Both the position numbers and the translations under genes were made by a program. DNA of 64,000 bases from JAVVHE01 sp032249695 (GTDB lineage Bacteria; Pseudomonadota; Alphaproteobacteria; Sphingomonadales; Sphingomonadaceae): contig JAVVHE010000003.1 of the NCBI GenBank assembly GCA_032249695.1, forward strand, positions 1 to 64,000, written 5' to 3'. This document shows positions 15,665-27,456 of this stretch, in pieces. Within the stretch, counting starts at the first letter, position 1. Each line of letters starts with the position of its first letter. Under the pieces are notes generated by a model that saw only the letters and a program-made list of their open reading frames with translations, was not told the DNA's origin and did not search any database.

Positions 15665-17223
15665 TAGGCGAGCGCCTCGGCGATCAGGCGGCGGCTGTTG
15701 GCGATGCCGTAGAGCGAGATGAAGCTTCCCATCCGTGGTCCCTGGCTTTGGCCGAGCAGCGTCTCGTAAAGCGCCGTGAACCAGTCGCGGAGCTGAACGA
15801 ACCCGGCCGCCTTGCCGGCTTCGAACACCTCGTGCTGGATCGATTCGGCATCGGCGTCCTCAGCCAAAGCCGCGAGCCGCCGGTCCAGTTCCTTCAGCCC
15901 CTCGCGCTCGGCGTCGTGCGGCGCGCGGCGCTTCAGAGTCGGCGCGATCACGTCGCGGTGAAAGCGGATCGCCCGCTCCATCATCGCATCGAGCGCGGGA
16001 TCTTCGCCGGGCTTCAGCCCCAGCGTGCGCGTGACCATGCCCCAAAGCACCGCGCTGTCCCCCGCACCCGCCGCGGCGACCAGGTTCAGCAGCAGCGCGA
16101 AGCTGACCGGCGGCGTCTGCGCGGGCGGCTGGCCGCCGTGGACATGCCATACGGGATTGCCCAGCTGCTGTTCGATTGGCTGCGCGGGGAAGCGGCGGAG
16201 GAAGTCGCAATATTCGTCGACCGTCTTCGGCACGAGGCCGAGATGCAGCTTCTTCGCCACCTTGGGCTCGCGATACATGTAGAAGGCGAGGCTCTCGGGC
16301 GCGGCGTAGCTCAGCCACTCGTCGATCGTCAGGCCGTTGCCCTTCGATTTGCTGATCTTGTGGCCGTCCTCGTCGAGGAACAGCTCGTAGGTGAACCCGG
16401 CCGGCGGCGTGCCGCCCAGCGCGCGCGCGATCTTCGAGCTGACCGTCACGCTGTCGATCAGGTCCTTGCCAGCCATCTCGTAGTCGACCCCGAGCGCCAC
16501 CCAGCGCATCGCCCAATCGACCTTCCACTGCAGCTTGGCGCAGCCGCCAAGCACGCTCGTCGTCCACTCGCGGCCCTGCGCGTCGGCCCAGGTGATCGTC
16601 GCGGCTTCGATATCGCGGGCAAGCACCGCCACCTGCTCGACACGGCCGCTTTCGGGGTGGATCGGCAGAAACGGCGCATAAGTTGCCGCCCGTTCCTCGC
16701 CAAGCGTCGGCAGCATGATCGCCATGACCGCGTCCCACCGCTGCAGCACGCGCCGCAGCAACGGATCGAAGCGGCCCGATCGGTAGCATTCGGTCGCGCT
16801 CAGGAACTCGTACTCGAAGCCGAAGCCGTCCAGGAACGCGCGCAGCCGCGCGTTGTTCGCAGCGCCGAAGCTGCGCGAGGGATCGAACGGATCGGGCACC
16901 GACGTCAGCGGCCGACCCAGATGCGCGGCCATCGCCTCGCGATTGGGCACGTTGTCGGGAACCTTGCGCAGACCGTCGAGATCGTCGCTGAACGCGATCA
17001 GCCGCGTCGGGTGGCCGGTCATCGCTTCGAAGGCACGCCGCACCATCGTCGTGCGCGCCACCTCGCCGAACGTGCCGATATGCGGCAGCCCGCTTGGGCC
17101 ATAGCCCGTTTCGAACACGACCGGCCGCCCGTCCTTGGGCAGCCGGGCAAGGAGTTTGCGCGCTTCCTCGAACGGCCAGGCCTTCGAGGCGAGCGCTGCG
17201 TCGCGAAGCTCGGGAGCGGTCAT
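15664..17223 (-). CDS. lysS: Class I lysyl-tRNA synthetase
   Basis: 519 residues that charge tRNA-Lys. This is the class I (Rossmann) enzyme, unrelated to the class II LysRS of most bacteria. The HIGH-type motif is PHIG (residues 47-50) and the KMSKS-type motif is KISKS (289-293), with SDDLDGLRKVP between them typical of the family. ATG 17223 is chosen over an upstream start 8 codons earlier because MTAPELRDAAL matches the expected N-terminus. Class I LysRS is usual in Sphingomonadales and several other alphaproteobacteria. A one-base overlap links it to the downstream secreted TPR-like gene. Confidence 0.93.
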   Translation of the reverse strand: MTAPELRDAALASKAWPFEEARKLLARLPKDGRPVVFETGYGPSGLPHIGTFGEVARTTMVRRAFEAMTGHPTRLIAFSDDLDGLRKVPDNVPNREAMAAHLGRPLTSVPDPFDPSRSFGAANNARLRAFLDGFGFEYEFLSATECYRSGRFDPLLRRVLQRWDAVMAIMLPTLGEERAATYAPFLPIHPESGRVEQVAVLARDIEAATITWADAQGREWTTSVLGGCAKLQWKVDWAMRWVALGVDYEMAGKDLIDSVTVSSKIARALGGTPPAGFTYELFLDEDGHKISKSKGNGLTIDEWLSYAAPESLAFYMYREPKVAKKLHLGLVPKTVDEYCDFLRRFPAQPIEQQLGNPVWHVHGGQPPAQTPPVSFALLLNLVAAAGAGDSAVLWGMVTRTLGLKPGEDPALDAMMERAIRFHRDVIAPTLKRRAPHDAEREGLKELDRRLAALAEDADAESIQHEVFEAGKAAGFVQLRDWFTALYETLLGQSQGPRMGSFISLYGIANSRRLIAEALA

Positions 17224-17350
17224 GCCACGCTCGCATAGCGGCAGCACGGCACAAAGGAAGCGGCACGCGGCCGCGGTAGCTTTTCGTGCTCCTTGCCACT
17301 ATATCGCCACATTACCGCCGGGACGCGCGCCCCGGTTCTGGAGGACGTGA

Positions 17351-18754
17351 ATGATCGCGGTGAATGCGATTAGGATCGGTGGGCGTGAGGTCCTGCCGCT
17401 TGTCGAAGGCGGCAAGGGTGTGAGCGCAACCAACCATCGCTCGTCGGGCGCGTGGGCGGCAGCGGGCGGGATCGGCACGGTTTCGGCGGTGAACGCCGAT
17501 TCCTACGATGATGACGGCCGCCCAGTGCCCCAGCTTTATCGTGCGCGCACGCGGGTGGAGCGCCACGAGGAGCTGATCCGCTACGCGATCGACGGCGCGG
17601 TGGAACAGGTGAAGCGCGCGTTCGAGATCGCGAGCGGTCGCGGTGCGATCAATATCAACGTGCTGTGGGAAATGGGCGGAGCGCAGCGCGTTCTGGAAGG
17701 CGTGCTGGAGCGCGCGCGCGGCCTGATCAGCGGCGTGACGTGCGGCGCCGGCATGCCCTACCGCCTGAGCGAGATCGCTGCGAAGAACGGCGTGTATTAC
17801 TACCCGATCATCAGCAGCGCCCGCGCCTTCCGCGCGCTGTGGAAACGCGCCTATTCCAAGGCCGCCGAGTGGCTGGGCGCGGTGGTCTACGAGGATCCGT
17901 GGCTCGCGGGCGGGCATAACGGCCTGTCGAACGCCGAAGACCCGCTGAAGCCCGAGCCGCCCTATCCGCGTGTGCGCGAGCTGCGCGCGACGATGCGCGA
18001 GGCGGGGATCAGCGACGACGTGCCGATCATCATGGCGGGCGGTGTCTGGTATCTGCGCGACTGGGCCGACTGGATCGGCAATCCGGAGCTCGGCGCGATC
18101 GCCTTCCAGTTCGGCACGCGCCCGCTGCTGACGCAGGAAAGCCCGATCCCCGACGAGTGGAAGGACGCGTTGCTGACGCTGAAGGAAGGCGACATCCTGC
18201 TGCACAAGTTCAGCCCGACGGGGTTCTATTCCTCGGCGGTCCGAAACGCGTTCCTGCGCAATCTCGAGGACCGGTCGCACCGCCAGATCGCGTTCTCGGA
18301 GGTCGACGCGGGCGATCACCGCTTCCTGCTCGACGTCGGCGTATCGCCCGGCAAGCATTATTGGGTGACGCTGGGCGACCTGCTGCGCGCCCGCGAATGG
18401 GCGGGCATCGGCTATGACACCGCGATGAAGACGCCCGACAACACGATCGTGTTCGTCAGCGCCGACGAGGCGAAGCAGGTCCGCCGCGATCAGGCCGACT
18501 GCATGGGCTGCCTGTCGCACTGCGCCTTTTCGGCGTGGAAGGACCATGGCGACCACACCACCGGGCGGCTGGCCGATCCGCGCAGCTTCTGCATCCAGAA
18601 GACGCTGCAGGACATCGCGCATGGCGGATCGACCGAGCAGAACCTGATGTTCGCAGGCCACGGCGCCTACCAGTTCGCGCGCGACCCATTCTATTCGAAC
18701 GGCTTCGTGCCAACGGTGAAGCAGCTGGTCGAGCGGATCACGACGGGCGACTGA
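17351..18754 (+). CDS. Nitronate monooxygenase-like FMN protein with extra C-terminal cysteine cluster
   Basis: 467 residues of the 2-nitropropane dioxygenase / nitronate monooxygenase TIM-barrel family. Visible family features are GGIGTVSAVN near residue 40, TCGAGMPYRLSEIAAKNGVYYYPIISSARA, VVYEDPWLAGGHNG and DVPIIMAGGVW for FMN phosphate binding. It is about 100 residues longer than typical members. The tail has Cys384, Cys387, Cys391 and Cys414 (CMGCLSHC, then RSFC), a pattern suggesting a metal or Fe-S site. A GGAGG-like site precedes ATG 17351. Oxidation of nitronates is the family activity. An enoyl reductase-like role is the alternative. It stands alone between divergent lysS and clpB. 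Confidence 0.78.
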   Translation: MIAVNAIRIGGREVLPLVEGGKGVSATNHRSSGAWAAAGGIGTVSAVNADSYDDDGRPVPQLYRARTRVERHEELIRYAIDGAVEQVKRAFEIASGRGAININVLWEMGGAQRVLEGVLERARGLISGVTCGAGMPYRLSEIAAKNGVYYYPIISSARAFRALWKRAYSKAAEWLGAVVYEDPWLAGGHNGLSNAEDPLKPEPPYPRVRELRATMREAGISDDVPIIMAGGVWYLRDWADWIGNPELGAIAFQFGTRPLLTQESPIPDEWKDALLTLKEGDILLHKFSPTGFYSSAVRNAFLRNLEDRSHRQIAFSEVDAGDHRFLLDVGVSPGKHYWVTLGDLLRAREWAGIGYDTAMKTPDNTIVFVSADEAKQVRRDQADCMGCLSHCAFSAWKDHGDHTTGRLADPRSFCIQKTLQDIAHGGSTEQNLMFAGHGAYQFARDPFYSNGFVPTVKQLVERITTGD

Positions 18755-18842
18755 GCGCCGTCTACCACCGATCCGGCACTCCTTTCGCGAGGCATAGGCG
18801 GACGGGTCGCTCCAGCGAACAGGGAGCGGGCAGGCGGTCGGC

Positions 18843-18870
18843 CTTGTGTTGCCGTTGGGCAACACTAATT
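18843..18870 (+). promoter_or_regulatory. Heat-shock (RpoH)-like promoter overlapping a perfect inverted repeat, upstream of clpB
   Basis: CTTG at 18843-18846 and CTAATT at 18865-18870 are 18 bases apart, matching the alphaproteobacterial sigma-32 pattern closely. Between and over them lies GTGTTGCC-GTTG-GGCAACAC (18846-18865), an 8-bp perfect inverted repeat. Transcription would begin only a few bases before the clpB ATG, and no Shine-Dalgarno is visible, suggesting a leaderless mRNA. Confidence 0.6.
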
Positions 18871-18877
18871 TGGCTGC

Positions 18878-21481
<2,604 letters not shown>

Positions 21482-21492
21482 AGCGGGCGGGC

Positions 21493-22698
21493 TCAGTCCG
21501 AGACGCGGCTGACCGCAGGGTCGTAGCCGCTCGAATCGGCGATGCGGAAATAGTCCTGCATCAGCGTGCGCTCGCGGGGTGTGAGGTGCGGGTTCCAGAC
21601 ATCGAAAATCAGGACGGCGCGCAGGCGGTTACTGTCATTCCACGCCTCGTGCTCGATCGTGTCATCAAAGACGAACGCCTCGCCCTCGCGCCACTCGCGC
21701 ACCTCGCCGCCGACCCGGAAGCCGCAGCCGGGCGGGACGACCAGCGCCAGATGGCAGATCGCGCGCAGGTTGGAGACGCCGGTGTGGGGCGGCAGCCGCG
21801 TGCCCGGCTTCAGGATCGAGAAAAACGCAGTCGGCGCGCGGCGCGGCATCTCGGCGAGCGGAAGCTGGCTGAGCGTGCGCGCGGTCTCGGGCGTGCGGGC
21901 GATGTTCTCCTCGATCCGATCGCCAAACTTCCACAGGAAGAACGCCCCCCAATCCAGCTTGCCGTCGAGTTCGGACCAGATGTTGCGCGGTGTGCCCGGC
22001 GCCATCTCGACATACGGGGAGATGCCCTCGCCGCCGCTCGCGATCAGCGCTTCGAACTCGGCGCGGATGGCTGGCGTGGCGGCTTCCAGATTGGCAAGCC
22101 AGGGGAAATGCTTGCGTTCAAAGAACTCGTCGGCGGGCAGGAAGGGGAAATGCACGCCCTCGCAATTGTTCGTGTAGATTCGGCGGCGGCCGGTCGCGGC
22201 GGCGACGCAGGCATCGAAGCGGCGTAATTCGGCGGCGTCGGCTGTCTCACGCACCGGCGCCAGCGCCGTATCGATCGCGCGCGCATAGCCGGTGTTGTAG
22301 TCCGCAAGATATGCCTGCGCGTGGGCGAGCGCCGATTCCAGCGCGGGGGTCCGGTTGGGCAACTGGCCCGCGATCATCAGCACTCCGCCCCAGCGTAGCG
22401 CGGCCTGCGCGCGTTCGCCTTCACGCTCGTGCAGTTCGGCCAGGCGAAGGTTGGCGGTCAGGTCGCGCTGGTCGACCTCCAGCGCGCGCTTCAGCGCTGC
22501 GCGCTCGCCCGGCGTGTCCGCCAGCATCCGCCGCGCGGCTGCGAGGTTGAGCCACAGCGGCAGGCCTGCCGGGTCGGCCGCGGTTGCGGCTTCCAGCAGC
22601 GGAACAGCACGGCTGGCGTCGCCCTGGCCGAGCGCCGTAAGCGCTGCGGCGTTCAGTTGCGCGGCGGTGGGCTGAGGCGCGGCAGGCTGGGCAGTCAC
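21493..22698 (-). CDS. TPR plus aspartyl/asparaginyl beta-hydroxylase domain protein
   Basis: 401 residues. The first 130 form TPR-like helices (AALTALGQGDASRAVPLLEA, then LWLNLAAARR and ANLRLAELHEREG). The C-terminal half is a 2-oxoglutarate/Fe(II) oxygenase of the aspartyl/asparaginyl hydroxylase family, with PPHTGVSNLRAICHLAL, GGEVREWREGEAFVFDD and EAWNDSNRLRAVLIFDVWNP. The two histidines (in PPHTG and in TIEHEAW) fit the iron ligands, and the NSNR-like arginine fits 2-oxoglutarate binding. The protein target is unknown. It belongs to a neighbourhood with a sulfotransferase-like gene and a large TonB receptor, a combination I recall as recurrent in sphingomonads and Caulobacter relatives. 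Confidence 0.85.
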   Translation of the reverse strand: MTAQPAAPQPTAAQLNAAALTALGQGDASRAVPLLEAATAADPAGLPLWLNLAAARRMLADTPGERAALKRALEVDQRDLTANLRLAELHEREGERAQAALRWGGVLMIAGQLPNRTPALESALAHAQAYLADYNTGYARAIDTALAPVRETADAAELRRFDACVAAATGRRRIYTNNCEGVHFPFLPADEFFERKHFPWLANLEAATPAIRAEFEALIASGGEGISPYVEMAPGTPRNIWSELDGKLDWGAFFLWKFGDRIEENIARTPETARTLSQLPLAEMPRRAPTAFFSILKPGTRLPPHTGVSNLRAICHLALVVPPGCGFRVGGEVREWREGEAFVFDDTIEHEAWNDSNRLRAVLIFDVWNPHLTPRERTLMQDYFRIADSSGYDPAVSRVSD

Positions 22699-22730
22699 CC
22701 GCGCAGGCTACCGCCGAGCGCGCGGCAGCG

Positions 22731-23003
22731 CTAGTTGCCTGAGGGGCGACCCATGGTCTTGTCGACCATATAGTCCGAGTTGACTCGTGCAGCGTCGCTC
22801 ATCTTGTTCCATTCACCCTGCGTGAAGCACTGTTTCTTCGCGGCGGCGAGCGAGCCGGTCTCCACCTCGCGGCGGCAGATCAGCTTCTCCTTCCGGGGCT
22901 TCGTCTGCGAAGTGGTCCCCGTTTCAGCCGCTTTGGCTGCGGTCTGGCCGAACGCAGGCGCCGAGAGGCACGATATCAGCACAAGAGTTGCGGCAATGCG
23001 CAT
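22731..23003 (-). CDS. Small secreted protein with two cysteines
   Basis: 90 residues with a signal peptide (cleavage after AFGQ, residue 20), a low-complexity Thr/Ala/Lys linker and a compact end containing KLICRREVETGSLAAAKKQCFTQGEWNKM. The two cysteines are spaced so that they could form one disulfide in the periplasm. Similar small proteins with ICRRE...KQCFT are known to me only as hypothetical proteins of sphingomonads. It lies 32 bases upstream of the aspartyl hydroxylase gene on the same strand and may be cotranscribed. No function can be stated. Confidence 0.7.
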   Translation of the reverse strand: MRIAATLVLISCLSAPAFGQTAAKAAETGTTSQTKPRKEKLICRREVETGSLAAAKKQCFTQGEWNKMSDAARVNSDYMVDKTMGRPSGN

Positions 23004-23101
23004 CGGGTGTCTCCGGTGATTAAGTGTGCGCCACTATCAGATCGAGCGAGGCGTTGTCAGCGGGGTTGCGCCGATCGGTTTGCCCCCGCACCACAGTGGC
23101 C

Positions 23102-24127
23102 ATGAGCGCCATCGCCAGCCCCGAACTGGTGCGTGATCCGGTCTGGCTCGCGCACCGCCTGACCGAGGACGCCGCGCATGTGCGCATGCTGCGTGCGGAC
23201 CGCGCGGCCCGCCATCGTGCCGCGTTTGCGACCGATCAGTATCTGCCGGCCGGCTTGCCGGACGGGTGGGTCGAGCGGCGTGCCGCGGCCGCGGTGGCGG
23301 AACCCGGCGCACCGCTCGCGCTCATCCTGCACTCGGCCTTCTGCTGTTCGACGCTGCTCGCCAACCTGCTCGACGTGCAAGGCGCGGCCTCGGTCGTGAA
23401 GGAGCCCGTGCTGCTGAACGATCTGACCGGGTTGCGGGCGCGAGGGGTGCAGCCGCGGGAGCTTTCAGCGGCCACGGCGGACGCCCTGGCGCTGCTTGCT
23501 CGCCCGTTCGAGGCCGGAGAAGCGGTGGTGCTGAAGCCCTCCAACCTCGTCAACCCGCTCGCGCCGACGCTGATGGCCTTGCGGCCGGAGGCGCATGTGG
23601 TGCTGCTCTTCGCTCCACTCGAAGTGTTCCTGACGTCTGTCGCCAGCAAGGGGGTCGAAGGGCGCATGTGGGTGCGCGAGCTTGCGTGGAAGCTGAAGCC
23701 ATGGGGCACGATCGACTTCGGCTTGACACCCGAGCAGGAGTTTCGGCTGACCGATCTGCAGGTGGCGGCGATCGGGTGGCTGGGCCAGCATCGGCTGTTC
23801 CACGAACTGGCCCGTCGTTTCCCGGCGCGCGTCGCCGCGATTGACAGCGAGCAGTTCCTTGCGCGGGCGCCCGAGGCGCTGGCCGCGATCGTGCGGCATC
23901 TGCGCCTGAACCTGAGCGCGGACGCAGCCGCGGGGTTGGCGAGCGGGCCGGAATTCCTGCGCAATGCGAAGACGGGGGAAGCGTTCGACGTCGCCGCGCG
24001 AACAGCGGTTCATGCCGGGCCGGCGCAGGCCAATGCCGACGAGATCGCCAAAGTTGCCGCTTGGACGCGCGCGGTCGCGGCGAACAGCAGCGTGCCGATG
24101 GAGCTTGGGCCGAGTTTGCTTGCGTGA
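23102..24127 (+). CDS. Sulfotransferase-like P-loop protein
   Basis: 341 residues, starting at ATG 23102 (MSAIASPELV). An upstream frame to 23024 exists but is not protein-like. The segment LALILHSAFCCSTLLANLLD (residues 73-92) resembles the 5'-phosphosulfate loop of sulfotransferases, although the usual RSGTT is replaced by HSAFCCST. FLTSVASKGVEGR and the helical C-terminus fit the same fold. Whether it transfers sulfate is unproven. It is convergent with the TonB receptor gene and divergent from the small secreted protein and aspartyl hydroxylase genes. Confidence 0.65.
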   Translation: MSAIASPELVRDPVWLAHRLTEDAAHVRMLRADRAARHRAAFATDQYLPAGLPDGWVERRAAAAVAEPGAPLALILHSAFCCSTLLANLLDVQGAASVVKEPVLLNDLTGLRARGVQPRELSAATADALALLARPFEAGEAVVLKPSNLVNPLAPTLMALRPEAHVVLLFAPLEVFLTSVASKGVEGRMWVRELAWKLKPWGTIDFGLTPEQEFRLTDLQVAAIGWLGQHRLFHELARRFPARVAAIDSEQFLARAPEALAAIVRHLRLNLSADAAAGLASGPEFLRNAKTGEAFDVAARTAVHAGPAQANADEIAKVAAWTRAVAANSSVPMELGPSLLA

Positions 24128-24162
24128 GCCACCGGACAGCCGCCCGGCCCACCACGCGAAAA

Positions 24163-24186
24163 GGGGCGGACCTTGCGGCCCGCCCC
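24163..24186. terminator. Bidirectional terminator hairpin
   Basis: GGGGCGGACC and GGCCCGCCCC (24163-24172 and 24177-24186) pair around TTGC with a single A-C mismatch. Read leftward it is followed by TTTTCGC, a short U tract, so it fits an intrinsic terminator for the TonB receptor gene. It also lies just after the sulfotransferase-like gene. Confidence 0.75.
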
Positions 24187-24217
24187 TCCCGATCGGTCCA
24201 GCGGTGGACGCTGCCGC

Positions 24218-27200
24218 TTAGAAGCGGACCCGCGCCTGCACCGTAAAGCGGCGGCCCAGCGCGTCGTAGGTCGACGGATAGGTGTTGCCGCTGTTGTAGG
24301 TCGTGCTGCCGATCGTGTTGCCGACGAGCGGAGGCTGCTCGTCGGTCAGGTTCTGGACGGTGAACGAGAGCGACGCGTTCTCGGTCACGTTGAAGCGCAG
24401 CGTGACATCGAAGTAGTCGTACGCCGGGATGCGGCCGAAATTGACCGTTTGGCCCAGGAACGGGTTGCCGTTCAGCTGACCGGCCAAGTTCTGGCGGATG
24501 GTGCCAGCAAATGCCGGGCCTGCGCCGTTGACCACGTCAGCAGGCTCCTGGCGGAGCGGGCTGATGTGGTTCCACAGCAGCGACAGGTCGACATCCTTCC
24601 ACGTGAACGTATTGCGCATATTCCACTGATATTCGGGCTGTGGCGAGCCGCAGTTGGTGGAGATGAAATTGACGCACTCACGCCGGTTGGTCGTGCCCGC
24701 AACGCCGGAGACCGGCGGATCGCCCACCGTCGCGCGGCCGCGGTTCTTGATCGTGTACGTGCCCGCGAACGAACTCGCCCAGCGGATCGCTCCGAAGTCG
24801 CGTTGATAGTTGACGGTCAGGTCGATGCCGCTGGTTTCGAGGCGGCCGAGATTCTGCAGGTTGGTGAACAGACCCTTCGTCGTCGCCGGGTCGCCCGACA
24901 GCGATCCGTCCGCCGGGTTACGTGAGATCGAGTTCGGGCCGCAGAGCGGGTTGGTGACGCTGAGGTTGTTGAAGCACGACGCAATCACGGTGCCGGACGT
25001 TGGTGAAGTGATCGCGTTCGAGACCTTGATGTCGAAGAAGTCGATCGACAGCGAGAAGCCCGGGAGCACGCGCCGCGGCGCGATTACAGCGCCGAAGCTG
25101 TAGGAGCGCGACGTTTCCGGACGCAGGTTGATATTGCCGCCCGTGGTGGTCTGCGCCTGTCCGGCAATCGGCTGCGGGATGTTGCTGATGGTCGCCGCCG
25201 TCGCGCCCTGCAGGATGCAGACGTCACGCAGCGTACCCGTCGGCGCGGGCCGGATGCGCGCGCCGCTGTCGTTGATGCTGGCGCAGGGGTCGTTGGCGAG
25301 GTTGGTCAGAACCGTGTTCTGCGGCGCGAACAGCTCGCCAAGGTTGGGCTGGCGAGCGGCCTGAGCGTAGGTGCCGCGCAGGCGAAGCCCTTCGACCGGC
25401 TCCCAGTTCAGCTTCGATTGCCACGTCGTCGTGTCAAACCGCGCGTAGCTGGAATAGCGGACGCCTCCGCCGATCTCGAGGCTGCGGAAAAACGGCCTGT
25501 CCTCGACGACGGGGACGTTCAGCTCGGCGAACGCCTCCTTCACGTCGAACGCGCCCTTGATGTTCTGGACAGCGCCGCCCGCGCCGCCGAGATCGCCCGA
25601 GTTCGTCAGGCTGTCCGCGCTCTGCTCGCCGGTGTAGCGGCGATACTCGCCGCCGATGGCGAACGACGGCGCCCTCGTGCTGAAGGGGCTGGCGACAGGC
25701 ACTTCGCCCGAAATGACGCCGCGCGCCTGGGCGAGCGTGGTCTTGGTCACCGTGGATGCAGCCGCGGTCAGGAATGCGACCTGGTCCGGGAGGATCGAGC
25801 CGGTCGGTCCAAAGACGTTGAGCGGGACGCACCCACCCGTAGGATCGACGCAGGCGTTCTTGCCGGTCACCGGATTGTAGGTCGTCAGCAGGCCCTGACG
25901 GAAGCGCGAGTTCAGGGTGTAGCCCGTGATAACCTGGCGGTTCTCGCTCTCGCCGTAGCTGCCATAGACGTCCCAGCTGATCGTATCGGTGATCTTGCCG
26001 GTGAGGCCCGCCTTGTAGTCGAAGATCTGCGTGGTGTAGTTGCTGTTACGCGTGCCGGTCTCCGGCGTACGACGGAACAGGGTGACGCGCGACGCAAGGC
26101 TGTTCGGCGTGCCGTACACCAGATAGTTCGGGTCGCCCGGCCCGGTCGCGGTCGAAGCCGCGTTGCACTGCGCGGTCGTCACGCCCAGGCGTTCGCAGAA
26201 GGTGGCGCGGACGCCTGCCGGAATGAACTGGTTGTTCAGCGAGAACGCGACCGGCGTGCCGAACGAACCGGACGGCGCGATGATCGTGGAGACCGTGTTC
26301 TTCGAGTACAGCGCGCGCGTGTACAACTCAACGCCGTCGAAAATTTCATAGTGCGCCTGCGCGAAGACGTTGAAGCGATCGAACGGCGTCTGGAAAATGT
26401 TGAACGGGTTGAAGTTGAACGGGATCTGCGACGTGTCGTTGTTGAAAGCGCCCAACGCCGGGTTGATCTGGCGCGTGCCGAGCGACGGAATCGCAGCGCC
26501 GCCAGACGTCCGGGGGCTCCCGTCCGGGTTCAGCGCAGGGAGGCCGATCCGCGACGGGGTTGTCGTGCCTGAACCCGCGGGCAGGCCGCTGAACGAATCA
26601 TATTGAACCGCGGAAACATTGCGCGCGCCCTGATAGACCGGATCGAAATGCTGATAGCCGATCGACAGGGTGACGTTGCCACGTCCGTCCTCGGTGTTCG
26701 CGCCAACGGTCACGTCAGCGCGGAAGCGCGCTCCGTCTCCCTGGCCCGTGATCGAATTTGAAATCTGCAGTTCGGCGCCCGAAAAGTCCTTGCGCGTGAT
26801 GAAGTTGATCACGCCAGCGACGGCATCGGCGCCGTAGGTCGCAGCGGCGCCGCCCGTCAGCACGTCGAGGCGCTGGACCAGCGCGACCGGGATGTTGTTC
26901 AAGTCAAAGCGGCCGGCGAGGCCCGACGGGACCAAACGGTTGCCGTCGATCAGCACCAGGTTCCGGAACGAACCCAGACCGCGAAGATCGACGAAGCTGG
27001 CGCCGCCGTTGCCGTTGTTGACGGCAGAACCGATTGACGGGACGACGCCAGGCAGCTGGCGGAGCGTCTCTTCGGCGATGTTTGTCTGGCGCAGGTTCAA
27101 CTCGTCCGCACCGATGACGGTCACGGGCTGCGCAGCGACGAGGTTCGGGTTACGGATCAGCGAACCCGTGACGACGATCAGCTGGCTGTCGCCGGACTCG

Positions 27201-27355
27201 GCGGCAGCTGGCTGCTCCTGGGCAGCGGGGGTGGCGGGCTGCGCGCCCTGCGCGGCAGGCGCGGCGGGCTGATCGGCTGCGAACGCAGGCAACGCGGCGG
27301 TGCAGAAGATCGTGGTCGCCAGCAGGCGATTGCGGAACAGGCTCAAGGTCATCAA
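24218..27355 (-). CDS. Large TonB-dependent outer-membrane receptor
   Basis: 1045 residues. After the signal peptide (residues 1-26) comes an Ala/Pro/Gln-rich linker (27-55), then a TonB-box-like SQLIVVTGS and a plug domain with LRQLPGVVPSIGSA, RGLGSFRNLVLIDGNRLVPSG and ATYGADAVAGVINFITRKDF. The beta barrel follows and ends with the terminal phenylalanine (VQARVRF) recognised by the BAM complex. It should import a scarce nutrient (siderophore, oligosaccharide or peptide) using TonB energy. The substrate cannot be read. The aspartyl hydroxylase / sulfotransferase-like neighbours resemble sets found with receptors of this subfamily. A terminator lies just beyond its stop and a palindrome lies about 100 bases upstream. 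Confidence 0.93.
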   Translation of the reverse strand: MMTLSLFRNRLLATTIFCTAALPAFAADQPAAPAAQGAQPATPAAQEQPAAAESGDSQLIVVTGSLIRNPNLVAAQPVTVIGADELNLRQTNIAEETLRQLPGVVPSIGSAVNNGNGGASFVDLRGLGSFRNLVLIDGNRLVPSGLAGRFDLNNIPVALVQRLDVLTGGAAATYGADAVAGVINFITRKDFSGAELQISNSITGQGDGARFRADVTVGANTEDGRGNVTLSIGYQHFDPVYQGARNVSAVQYDSFSGLPAGSGTTTPSRIGLPALNPDGSPRTSGGAAIPSLGTRQINPALGAFNNDTSQIPFNFNPFNIFQTPFDRFNVFAQAHYEIFDGVELYTRALYSKNTVSTIIAPSGSFGTPVAFSLNNQFIPAGVRATFCERLGVTTAQCNAASTATGPGDPNYLVYGTPNSLASRVTLFRRTPETGTRNSNYTTQIFDYKAGLTGKITDTISWDVYGSYGESENRQVITGYTLNSRFRQGLLTTYNPVTGKNACVDPTGGCVPLNVFGPTGSILPDQVAFLTAAASTVTKTTLAQARGVISGEVPVASPFSTRAPSFAIGGEYRRYTGEQSADSLTNSGDLGGAGGAVQNIKGAFDVKEAFAELNVPVVEDRPFFRSLEIGGGVRYSSYARFDTTTWQSKLNWEPVEGLRLRGTYAQAARQPNLGELFAPQNTVLTNLANDPCASINDSGARIRPAPTGTLRDVCILQGATAATISNIPQPIAGQAQTTTGGNINLRPETSRSYSFGAVIAPRRVLPGFSLSIDFFDIKVSNAITSPTSGTVIASCFNNLSVTNPLCGPNSISRNPADGSLSGDPATTKGLFTNLQNLGRLETSGIDLTVNYQRDFGAIRWASSFAGTYTIKNRGRATVGDPPVSGVAGTTNRRECVNFISTNCGSPQPEYQWNMRNTFTWKDVDLSLLWNHISPLRQEPADVVNGAGPAFAGTIRQNLAGQLNGNPFLGQTVNFGRIPAYDYFDVTLRFNVTENASLSFTVQNLTDEQPPLVGNTIGSTTYNSGNTYPSTYDALGRRFTVQARVRF

Positions 27356-27456
27356 CGTCCCCTATGAACGGGCGCGCGTTTCCGGCGCGTGTTATCGTTC
27401 CGCCCGGGTGTTTCCCGATGCGGTCACTGCAGATCAAAACGAACCCGCGGGGCAAT

